Of a DNA stretch of 64,000 nucleotides, positions 57,339-64,000 are shown in pieces. The DNA is taken from positions 1-64,000 of the forward strand of contig CALXWA010000007.1 in the NCBI GenBank assembly GCA_944392275.1. The letters run 5' to 3'. This stretch comes from an uncultured Alphaproteobacteria bacterium. GTDB lineage: Bacteria; Pseudomonadota; Alphaproteobacteria; RF32; CAG-239. How positions within the stretch are numbered: the first letter of the stretch is position 1; each line of letters opens with the position of its first letter. The position numbers and the translations under genes were made by a program. Under the pieces are notes generated by a model. The model did not search any database. It saw nothing but the letters and a program-made list of their open reading frames with translations, and was not told the origin of the DNA.

Positions 57339-57995
57339 TTAATGATAAGTTCTAATTAACCCACTCAAAATACCCTGGACACGGACTCTTCCTGCCGCAA
57401 AGCAACGTGGTTGATAAAGTGAATTTTTAGGAATCAGCCAAACCTTTTCTCCCTCTTTTTTTATTTCTTTCAAGGTTGCTTCATTCTCATCTACCAATGC
57501 GACAACGATGTCACCATTATTTGCGGTATCGGCCTTTTTGATAATAACGGTATCACCATCCATTATCCCGATTTCTGTCATTGAATCCCCTTCTATTGTC
57601 AGGGCGTAGTACTGGCCTTTGGCTACCATATCATAGGGAACCGAAAAATTTTCGGTCGGATTGGCTATCGCCTCAATCGGAGTTCCGGCTGCAATTTTAC
57701 CATATAACGGGATTTCAACCATTCCATTATGTAAGGCTTCTTCTTTTTTACGTTCTTCTTCTAAAATGGAGCTCGGCTTTAATTTAGGAAGGCGGACAAC
57801 CTCTAAAGCCCTTGCTTTATGCGGTAGTTTTTTTAAGAAATTTCGTTCCACCAAAGCTTCAATCAGGGCATGGATCCCAGATTTTGATTTTAGGCCGACG
57901 GCATCTTTCATTTCATCAAATGATGGGCAACACCCCGTCTCTTTTAAGACCTTATTGATAAACATTAAAAGCTTGTATTGTTTTTGGGTCAGCAT
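57339..57995 (-). CDS. lexA: SOS repressor LexA
   Basis: 218 residues. The winged-helix N-terminus (LTQKQYKLLMFINKVLKETGCCPSFDEMKDAVGLKSKSGIHALIEALVERNFL) is joined to an S24 self-cleavage domain. The Ala103-Gly104 scissile bond, Ser138 (GDSM) and Lys176 (ATLKEIK) are all intact, so RecA-stimulated autocleavage should work. The ATG at 57995 was chosen because GGAGA lies 5 nt before it; a longer frame to 58022 would run into the operator. The promoter carries a GTTC-N7-GTTC box, so it is autoregulated. Confidence 0.95.
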   Translation of the reverse strand: MLTQKQYKLLMFINKVLKETGCCPSFDEMKDAVGLKSKSGIHALIEALVERNFLKKLPHKARALEVVRLPKLKPSSILEEERKKEEALHNGMVEIPLYGKIAAGTPIEAIANPTENFSVPYDMVAKGQYYALTIEGDSMTEIGIMDGDTVIIKKADTANNGDIVVALVDENEATLKEIKKEGEKVWLIPKNSLYQPRCFAAGRVRVQGILSGLIRTYH

Positions 57996-58012
57996 GAATT
58001 TCTCCAAAAAAA

Positions 58013-58067
58013 AGTAGAACAAATTTTGCCATTTGTTCTACTTTAGTTCTTTTTTTGTGTTTGTCAA
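58013..58067 (-). promoter_or_regulatory. lexA promoter and SOS operator
   Basis: On the minus strand TTGACA (58067-58062), 16 nt, TAAAGT (58045-58040). The direct repeat GAAC-N7-GAAC (58049-58035; GTTC-N7-GTTC on the plus strand) covers the -10. This is the established alphaproteobacterial LexA box. A perfect 12-bp inverted repeat (58013-58024 / 58031-58042) overlaps it. Confidence 0.85.
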
Positions 58068-58072
58068 TAAAT

Positions 58073-59128
58073 TTACATTGACCGGGATGTCTTTTGACGC
58101 ATTTTTATTGCGACATTTGTCCATTGGTTTTTATCCGTGACTTGTCCCGGGTGGAGCATTTGAGCCACATCATCCATCGTTTTGACACTGTGTTCCCCAC
58201 CAAGGTGCTCTTTAATAAAGCTTGGATTATCACATGTTGTTCCCGGATATTTTCTAAAATAATCCACATATTTGGCACTGTTTAAGTATTTTAGCCCACC
58301 TTTGGCTTTAACCGTTTTTAATGTTTTAGGAATAGCGGTTCCGTTGCCTCGGGCAATCATATGTTCCAACCACATTCCTACAATTGCCGGGTCAACCGTT
58401 AAAAACTCAATTCCTTGTTTTGTTAGCTCTTTTCTTATACTTTCAATATTTCCGGAAATGAAATCCGTATAAACATTGTTGGCATATTCTATTTGCATTT
58501 TTTTAAATAACTCTTTGTTTTCCCCAAGTCCCATTTTGGAAAAATATGTCTTGAAATCTGAGCGCAGAAAATATTTTAACTGCTGACGTTCTTTACTCCC
58601 TAAAACAAATGCTGCACTTCCCTTCTCTTTATAAGCTTTTGCTAAGTTATTGAGAGCTTTTTGAAATCCAGGACGCTGGGTTTTGTAAAAACTTTTTGCA
58701 AACTCAGCCTCTGCACCTCCATTAATTAAGGCATAATGAATGGTATTTTCGGCATTAAAACGACTAAACTGTAGATAACCATAATAAAGCCCATTGGGAG
58801 AAATGGCCCCAATCGGATTTTTGTGCTCCCCAACTTCTCGGTCCGCTACAATATCCCATGGAGAGCTCAATTTTGTTTCATTTACGTTGGCAACCGGTGA
58901 AAATTTTGTATAGGTTTTACTGTCAAGGCTATCGTTTGCAACACTGTCATTTTTTATTTCTTTTTTATCTTCATTTTTGTCTTTACTGTTTGAGGTTGCC
59001 TGAGCACAAGAAGTATTCCCTAACAAGACGCTAAGAGCCATTGCCTTAACCCCATTTCCTAGAGTAAGGCTGTTTCTAATCCTGTTCAATAAACTTTCAC
59101 GACGTGTTTTTACTGTTTCCTCTTTCAT
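58073..59128 (-). CDS. Exported lysozyme-like protein, function unknown
   Basis: 351 residues. A long, Arg-containing n-region (KTRRESLLNRIRNSLTLG) leads into a hydrophobic segment (VKAMALSVLLGNTSCAQA), so export is likely; the Cys in NTSC could be a lipidation site, though the box is poor. A charged Ser/Asp/Lys linker follows. From about residue 95, EVGEHKNPIGAISPNGLYYGYLQFSRF has the spacing of the transglycosylase motif (E, then P-x-A-x-S-x-x-G, then Y-G-x-x-Q-F), suggesting peptidoglycan cleavage, but the rest is not a recognised family. AGAGG precedes the ATG. It lies upstream of lexA on the same strand, but lexA has its own promoter. Confidence 0.62.
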   Translation of the reverse strand: MKEETVKTRRESLLNRIRNSLTLGNGVKAMALSVLLGNTSCAQATSNSKDKNEDKKEIKNDSVANDSLDSKTYTKFSPVANVNETKLSSPWDIVADREVGEHKNPIGAISPNGLYYGYLQFSRFNAENTIHYALINGGAEAEFAKSFYKTQRPGFQKALNNLAKAYKEKGSAAFVLGSKERQQLKYFLRSDFKTYFSKMGLGENKELFKKMQIEYANNVYTDFISGNIESIRKELTKQGIEFLTVDPAIVGMWLEHMIARGNGTAIPKTLKTVKAKGGLKYLNSAKYVDYFRKYPGTTCDNPSFIKEHLGGEHSVKTMDDVAQMLHPGQVTDKNQWTNVAIKMRQKTSRSM

Positions 59129-59292
59129 TTCAACCTCTAACGCTTTACTTTTCCACCATTTCTTTTTTTGTCTATTATATAACGTATTTTTGTATTATTC
59201 AATATCTTATGATAATTTTTGTTGAAAAAATTTTTGATAAGTTTATAGTTTGGATAATTGTGTTTAAATGTATTAACGGATTATGAAAAAAA

Positions 59293-60765
59293 ATGACTGA
59301 AGAAAATAGTATTCACAGAGAATCTCGATTAGCAAAATTAAAAACTTTAACCGAAAGCGGCTACAATCCTTATCCGTATAAGTTTGTCCCTAATGTCTAT
59401 GCCGCCGATTTGCAAGAAAAATACAAAGATTTGGAGCCCGGAGTTGATACCCAAGATCGTGTAACTATTGCCGGACGAGCCATGGCCGTTCGTAACAGCG
59501 GAATGTTTATTGATGTTAAAGATGTAACGGGAAAAATCCAAGCTTTTTGTCACAAAAATCACTTAAATGAAACTGATATGGCTCGGTTGAAATGCCTTGA
59601 TGTCGGAGATATGGTCGGCATCAGCGGGTATATTCGCCGTACTCCTCGCGGAGAGCTCTCCATTGCGGCCGAAAAATTTGATATTATTGCAAAGTCTTTG
59701 CAACCGTTACCTGAAAAATTCCACGGTTTGACAGATGTTGAGGCTCGGTATCGGCAACGCTATGTTGACTTTATTATGAACGACGACAGCAAAGAAATTT
59801 ATAAAAAGCGGTGCCAAATTACTTCCGCCATTCGCCACTATTTTGAAAAAAACAATTTTTTGGAAGTTGAAACACCTATTTTGCATCCGATTATGGGTGG
59901 AGCTAATGCAAAACCGTTTATTACACACAATAACTCTCTTGATATGGACATGTATTTGCGTATTGCTCCTGAGTTGTACCTTAAACGTTTGGTTGTCGGT
60001 GGGTTTGATCGTGTTTTTGAAATTGGCCGGAACTTCCGTAATGAAGGAATTGATAAAAGCCACAATCCGGAATTTACGGCATTGGAAGCTTATCAAGCTT
60101 ATGCCGATTATAACACAATGGCCGATCTTATTCCCGAATTGATTGCCTCTGTGGCTAAAGAAGTTTTGGGGACAACGGTCATTACCTATGACGGGAATGA
60201 GATTGACTTGGCAAAACCCTATGTAAAAAAATCTATGATTGATTTGGTTAAAGAGTATACCGGCCTTGATTTTATGCAGGCGGAAACCTTGGCTGATGCT
60301 CAAAAAATGTCACAATCTATTGGAATTGACACATCTTTTTGCACCTCTTGGGGCAAGGTTATTTCCGAAGTATTTGACGAAAAAGTCGAAGCAAACTTAA
60401 TTCAACCGACTTTGGTTATGGATATGCCGCGGGATATTTCTCCTTTGGCAAAGACACACCGCTCCAACCCGCGTTTGGTTGAACATTTTGATGCCTACAT
60501 TTGCGGAATGGAAATGGGCTGTGCTTATTCTGAGCTTTCTAACCCGTTGGAGCAAAGAGAGCGTTTTGAAGCTCAATGTGCGGCTCGGGAAGCCGGTGAT
60601 GAAGAAGCACAAATGCTTGATGAAGATTTTATCAATGCTTTGGAAAACGGCTTTCCTCCTTCCGGCGGTATGGGGATGGGAATCGATCGGTTAGCGATTT
60701 TGCTTACCGGGGCAGCAACCATTCGTGATGTTATTGCTTTCCCTACGCTCCGCAAAAGAGATTAA
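59293..60765 (+). CDS. lysS: Lysyl-tRNA synthetase, class II
   Basis: 490 residues. An N-terminal OB-fold anticodon domain (TIAGRAMAVRNSGMFIDVKDVTGKIQAF) precedes the class II core: motif 2 FEIGRNFRNEGIDKSHNPEFTALEAYQAYADY and motif 3 GMGMGIDRLAILLTGAATIRDVIAFPTLR. It charges tRNA-Lys. Many alphaproteobacteria use the class I enzyme LysK instead, so the class II form is worth noting. The ribosome-binding site is weak. The deacetylase-like gene follows after 33 nt. Confidence 0.96.
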   Translation: MTEENSIHRESRLAKLKTLTESGYNPYPYKFVPNVYAADLQEKYKDLEPGVDTQDRVTIAGRAMAVRNSGMFIDVKDVTGKIQAFCHKNHLNETDMARLKCLDVGDMVGISGYIRRTPRGELSIAAEKFDIIAKSLQPLPEKFHGLTDVEARYRQRYVDFIMNDDSKEIYKKRCQITSAIRHYFEKNNFLEVETPILHPIMGGANAKPFITHNNSLDMDMYLRIAPELYLKRLVVGGFDRVFEIGRNFRNEGIDKSHNPEFTALEAYQAYADYNTMADLIPELIASVAKEVLGTTVITYDGNEIDLAKPYVKKSMIDLVKEYTGLDFMQAETLADAQKMSQSIGIDTSFCTSWGKVISEVFDEKVEANLIQPTLVMDMPRDISPLAKTHRSNPRLVEHFDAYICGMEMGCAYSELSNPLEQRERFEAQCAAREAGDEEAQMLDEDFINALENGFPPSGGMGMGIDRLAILLTGAATIRDVIAFPTLRKRD

Positions 60766-60798
60766 ACTTTCGTTTGATATCCGGCAAAGGTTGCTTCC

Positions 60799-61992
60799 AT
60801 GAAAACAAACTTGACAAAGCTTCAAAAGTTTGCCTGTTGGGTTGGGATCTTTGCCGGTATCTTTTTTATCCTCAGAGGGGTATCACTGCCTTCTCAAGCT
60901 CTGGAAATTTTCTTACCGAAACCTGTTTTGCCATCCCATACCCCCTTGCTTGATAAAAATCAGGATACAAATCTTTCGCCACTGCCGAAAGAAATATCAT
61001 CCTCTTTTCCTTCCCAACCTGCCCCTCAAAAAGCAGAGGCGAGCCTTTCTTTGTCTCCCGAAAAAGATAAAAAAATAGAAAAACTTATTGAAAATTTGCA
61101 AGCGGCAAAAGTTTCCTTTGACAAAAAGCTTTGTGAACAAATGGAGCATATAAATCAGGATATCTTGTATCAATTATATGAGGAAGATCTCCCGGATAAT
61201 ATTATTGATGAAAAAAAGGATGAAAAATTTATGCATCCATGCCCCAAAGCACTTAAGGATTTGCAAATTTTGCCGGATAAAAAGCCCGCCTATTTCGGCC
61301 CTGTTCCTTTGATTGCCATTGTTATTGACGATATGGGAATCAGCCCCAAAAGAACGGCCGAAATTATTGACATTAAAGCCCCGTTGACGGCTTCTTTCTT
61401 AACCTATGGACGGAATCTGGAAACACAAATCCAAAAAGCAAAAAACTCCGGACACGAAATTATGCTTCACGTTCCGATGGAAGCCCAAACGACCAAAGAC
61501 GTGGCTCCGGATGTTTTAACCACACGCATGAGTCAACAAGAAATATCAGAACGTCTCCAAAAGATGTTACAAAAATTTCCCAATATTAATGGGATTAACA
61601 ACCACATGGGCAGTAAGATGACCGAAAACGAACAAAAAATGGCGGCCGTTATGGAGGTCTTAAAACAACACCGGCTGTTTTTCTTAGACTCTAAAACCTC
61701 CGCCAAATCCAAAGCTAAGGAAGCGGCTCTTCAATACGGGGTTGCCTATGCTCAGCGGCATGTTTTTTTAGATAATCTTAATGATAAAAACTATATTCTA
61801 AAGCAACTCCAACAGATGAAGTCTTTGGCACAGAAAAATGGTTATGCCATTGCTATCGGCCACCCTAAAACTCAAACTGTCCTTGCCTTAAAAGAATGGC
61901 TCCCAAAAAACCAAGATATTCAACTTGTTCCTTTGAGTCATATTGTCAAAATTTTGCACCCAAATTTTGTGCAGGATAATTCTTTAAATTAA
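60799..61992 (+). CDS. Divergent polysaccharide deacetylase family protein
   Basis: 397 residues. An N-terminal hydrophobic segment (FACWVGIFAGIFFILRGVSL) is followed by a Pro/Ser-rich and acidic linker to about residue 165, then the divergent deacetylase domain (YibQ type): LIAIVIDDMGISPKRTAEI, LTASFLTYG, EIMLHVPMEAQ, GINNHMGSKMTE and YAIAIGHPKTQTV. The Asp pair and the two His positions typical of the fold are present. It acts outside the inner membrane, presumably on wall or surface glycans, but no substrate is established. In other alphaproteobacteria it is often beside a CtpA protease and EnvC-like M23 gene; here it follows lysS. Confidence 0.85.
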   Translation: MKTNLTKLQKFACWVGIFAGIFFILRGVSLPSQALEIFLPKPVLPSHTPLLDKNQDTNLSPLPKEISSSFPSQPAPQKAEASLSLSPEKDKKIEKLIENLQAAKVSFDKKLCEQMEHINQDILYQLYEEDLPDNIIDEKKDEKFMHPCPKALKDLQILPDKKPAYFGPVPLIAIVIDDMGISPKRTAEIIDIKAPLTASFLTYGRNLETQIQKAKNSGHEIMLHVPMEAQTTKDVAPDVLTTRMSQQEISERLQKMLQKFPNINGINNHMGSKMTENEQKMAAVMEVLKQHRLFFLDSKTSAKSKAKEAALQYGVAYAQRHVFLDNLNDKNYILKQLQQMKSLAQKNGYAIAIGHPKTQTVLALKEWLPKNQDIQLVPLSHIVKILHPNFVQDNSLN

Positions 61993-62028
61993 TCTTAAAA
62001 AAAAATTTGCTTTTTTTAAAAATAATAC

Positions 62029-62057
62029 TTGACCAATTTTCATTTTACCTTTATACA
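62029..62057 (+). promoter_or_regulatory. Sigma-70 promoter of tRNA-Glu
   Basis: TTGACC, exactly 17 nt, TATACA, ending 19 nt before the tRNA. Confidence 0.75.
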
Positions 62058-62076
62058 TGCATTTGCAATTAACGAT

Positions 62077-62151
62077 GGTCCCATCGTCTAATGGTTAGGA
62101 CATCACCCTTTCACGGTGGTAATATGGGTTCGAATCCCGTTGGGATCACCA
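62077..62151 (+). tRNA. tRNA-Glu (anticodon TTC)
   Basis: A 75-nt tRNA with acceptor GGTCCCA / TGGGATC, D-arm TCGTCTAATGGTTAGGACA, loop CTTTCAC (anticodon TTC), T-arm GGGTTCGAATCCC, and encoded CCA. Confidence 0.97.
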
Positions 62152-62155
62152 ATAC

Positions 62156-62185
62156 AAACGGCAGGTATAAAAACTGCCGTTTTTC
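62156..62185 (+). terminator. Rho-independent terminator of tRNA-Glu
   Basis: Stem AAACGGCAG / CTGCCGTTT with an 8-nt loop and a T-run, 4 nt after the tRNA. Confidence 0.88.
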
Positions 62186-62193
62186 TTTTAGAA

Positions 62194-62269
62194 ATCAAGC
62201 ACTTAATCGAGTTCGAATGTTTGTTTTTTGAAAATTGCGTTTTGGGAGAATTTTCCGAACTCGCTTGAT
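62194..62269. repeat. Long interrupted inverted repeat
   Basis: The right arm CGAACTCGCTTGAT (62256-62269) is the exact reverse complement of the left arm (ATCAAGC at 62194 and GAGTTCG at 62209) apart from an 8-nt insertion in the left arm. About 40 nt separate the arms. No gene is seen here. Confidence 0.6.
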
Positions 62270-62300
62270 GACAATCCTTTATTTTTCAACAACTTAAGTT

Positions 62301-62334
62301 GGTTTGAATCTCGTTAGGTCTTGGGATTATCATT
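62301..62334 (+). other. Degenerate copy of the tRNA-Glu 3' end (att-like)
   Basis: GGTTTGAATCTCGTTAGG matches the T-arm of tRNA-Glu (62127-62144) at 15 of 18 positions, all three mismatches being transitions. After a short insertion, TTGGGATTATCA follows where the tRNA has TTGGGATCACCA (10 of 12). The copy lies about 174 bp downstream of the real site, as expected for an old att site left by integration at a tRNA 3' end. Confidence 0.55.
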
Positions 62335-62494
62335 TATTCAAAAGTCAGATTTGAAACTTGCTTAAAATAAAAGTTTTTGACGTTGAAGACAGTTTATTTT
62401 TGCTAACATCAGCAGGATATAGCTAGGACGACCGTTTCATCTTGGCTTTCCTTTTTCTCTTAAATTTTTTTTGCTTAAACAGTACATCTTCAAA

Positions 62495-62561
62495 AAAAGG
62501 CTATTTTTCAACTAGCCCCTTATAACGCGTGAGATAAAAAAATCTCCTAGCCTTTTTTAGT
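62495..62561 (+). other. Nested hairpin region, possible attenuator or terminator
   Basis: GGCTA-N9-TAGCC and GAGAT-A6-ATCTC form two hairpins inside an outer pairing AAAAAAGGCTA / TAGCCTTTTTT. The two GGCTA/TAGCC pairings are mutually exclusive, so alternative folds exist. It lies in the gene-free stretch 62186-62676, upstream of the AT-rich gene. Confidence 0.4.
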
Positions 62562-62676
62562 AAGCCATATTTTTACGACTTATGACATAGCTAGGTCACA
62601 GGTTATCCCTACATATTTTTGGCTTTACGTTTTCTTAAATCCCGATAATATAAGATAAATTTAGGAGAATTTTACT

Positions 62677-63972
62677 ATGACTGACTTGAAAGAAAATTTT
62701 AGAAAATGGTTATCTGAAAAACATAAAGATAGTACCGTTAACACTTATATTCGTCGGATAATTGCTGTCTATAAGAAAAATTTTGTTCAAGAAAATTTTC
62801 ATTTTAGCAATAACTATTTGGGCATCCTAACTGAAAACTTAATACCATTGCTTGTCAAATCCTATGAATTCTCCAATAAAGAGTATTATATAGATAGAGT
62901 AACAATCTGGCACGCACTAGACTATTTTTCACGAATTTTTGAAGCTATAAATACATCAAAACACTTAAATAACAACCAGACTGTAAAATTATATTTTTAT
63001 TGTTATGAAGGTGATTTTCAAATTGATTCGGTTAGCTTTGAAAATCTTCGGGATTATGTCCAACTGTTTAATTCATTTTGTTATAAAAGAGATAAACAGT
63101 CAATACATCTTTCCTCTGAAGAAATCCGAAATTTCTTAAGAAAAATAAAAAAAATTATTGCTGAAAATAATATAAAAGATTCATCTGTATATGATTCTGC
63201 ATTACATATTATATACCCCTACCGAAGTGCTAGGTTAGAAAAAACGGCTTTAACACATTATTGCAGTTTTTTGTATAATCAAACAGGATTAGCACAATAT
63301 GATTATCAAAATAACCTTATGGTAACCTATATCCTGATTGAAAATCCTAATAGTAAAATTGGTGGCAACTATAAAATTGACCAAAATTTAACAGGTGAGA
63401 CACCTCTACAAATAAAACTTAAAGACGATGAACGGGTTTATAATCATGATAATAAAGAAAAGCCTTCGTTTGTTCTGATAATTGCTGATTTGGTACATAT
63501 TTTTAATCTTGATAAGAAAACCGTGTCTAAATATTTTTTAGGGAACAACACAATTAATCAAACAGAAGGAAGTGAAATTTCTAATATTGACAGGAAAAAT
63601 ACTGTTCTTCGGACTTATTTTTGTATTGATTCTACCAATTCATATCTGGAGAGACATTACCATTCAATTCATAAAAAAATAAACACACCTACTAACAATG
63701 ATAAAAATTTAGACGCTTATAAGGATTGGGTAAACAGACAAGATGCCACAGATTTTTTAGAAATAAGCCACAATTGCTTCCATACCTTGGTTAAACCCAA
63801 TAATTGCTCATATTTGAATTACATTGATGATCCAAGATACCCAGCCGAAGATAAAAAACAATATAAATACCGTAAATATTATAAGCCTGATTTAGAGTAC
63901 TTAAAAAACACCCGTCTGTTCAGAGACGCACAGAATAAAAAAATAAAATATCAGTCTAAACAACAAAACTAG
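62677..63972 (+). CDS. AT-rich accessory protein with recombinase-like N-terminus
   Basis: 431 residues. Residues 6-25 (ENFRKWLSEKHKDSTVNTYI) have the look of the SAM-like core-binding domain of tyrosine recombinases (F-x-x-WL-x-x-x-x-x-S-x-x-T-x-x-x-Y). The remainder does not show the catalytic R...H-x-x-R...Y set; the C-terminus is basic and Tyr-rich (KKQYKYRKYYKPDLEYLKNT). So it is either a very divergent recombinase or another DNA-binding protein of a mobile element. Codon use is strongly AT-biased, with Asn and Lys runs, unlike its neighbours. AGGAGA lies 8 nt before the ATG. Its place just after a tRNA-Glu with an att-like remnant supports a mobile origin; what lies beyond the window would decide. 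Confidence 0.6.
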   Translation: MTDLKENFRKWLSEKHKDSTVNTYIRRIIAVYKKNFVQENFHFSNNYLGILTENLIPLLVKSYEFSNKEYYIDRVTIWHALDYFSRIFEAINTSKHLNNNQTVKLYFYCYEGDFQIDSVSFENLRDYVQLFNSFCYKRDKQSIHLSSEEIRNFLRKIKKIIAENNIKDSSVYDSALHIIYPYRSARLEKTALTHYCSFLYNQTGLAQYDYQNNLMVTYILIENPNSKIGGNYKIDQNLTGETPLQIKLKDDERVYNHDNKEKPSFVLIIADLVHIFNLDKKTVSKYFLGNNTINQTEGSEISNIDRKNTVLRTYFCIDSTNSYLERHYHSIHKKINTPTNNDKNLDAYKDWVNRQDATDFLEISHNCFHTLVKPNNCSYLNYIDDPRYPAEDKKQYKYRKYYKPDLEYLKNTRLFRDAQNKKIKYQSKQQN

Positions 63973-64000
63973 CAGCTTTCCCCCAAGTCGCTGACAATCC

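Overview
The window reads as the chromosome of a flagellated, Gram-negative alphaproteobacterium of fairly low GC. The class rests on several independent signs: a FlaF-family flagellar regulator, an FzlA-type FtsZ-binding GST-fold protein, a separate small rod-binding FlgJ, and a LexA promoter carrying the alphaproteobacterial GTTC-N7-GTTC operator. MurE has the meso-diaminopimelate signature. Giant Cys-rich secreted proteins and BspA-like repeats suggest a host- or gut-associated relative of the Rhodospirillales; that last step is inference.

Layout. 1-3.0 kb: end of a BspA/DUF285-like repeat surface protein, a Tyr/Arg-rich lipoprotein, a GH13 amylase and a small exported protein. 3.2-10.8 kb: murE, then a flagellar operon flgI-flgJ-flgN-flgK-flgL behind a textbook sigma-54 promoter. 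10.9-19.2 kb: a 2,559-residue Cys-rich exported protein, followed by a diverged, out-of-frame tandem copy of its own 3' end. 19.4-24.3 kb: a TetR-controlled RND pump (regulator, adaptor, transporter). 24.4-30.9 kb: a glycogen/maltodextrin operon glgB-glgX-malQ. 31-38 kb: a DUF2934 Lys-tailed protein, a TPR-methyltransferase, a MATE pump, DUF4186, tRNA-Leu, galE, flaF, a solute-binding protein, fzlA and a lipoprotein. 38.2-44 kb: a second, complete tripartite RND system. 44-48 kb: a glycosyltransferase, thrS and a lipoprotein of foreign look, then 150-bp tandem repeats abutting tRNA-Phe. 48.9-56.7 kb: an O6-alkylguanine transferase, a sugar aminotransferase, mlaA-mlaC, a second DUF2934 protein, flgE with its own sigma-54 promoter, an M23 peptidase-bactofilin pair, pgpA and ftsB. 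56.8-62 kb: a lipoprotein, lexA, a lysozyme-like exported protein, lysS and a divergent polysaccharide deacetylase. 62-64 kb: tRNA-Glu, a degenerate copy of its 3' end, a structured non-coding stretch and an AT-rich gene with a recombinase-like N-terminus, which looks like the edge of an integrated element.

Functional links. The hook gene flgE (about 53 kb) and the P-ring/hook-junction operon (about 4.7 kb) lie 49 kb apart but carry nearly the same sigma-54 promoter, so they are probably switched on together. murE, fzlA, ftsB, M23-bactofilin, mlaA-mlaC and pgpA form a scattered envelope and division set. The most unusual loci are the giant Cys-rich gene with its spare 3' cassette, the tRNA-Phe repeat array, and the tRNA-Glu junction.
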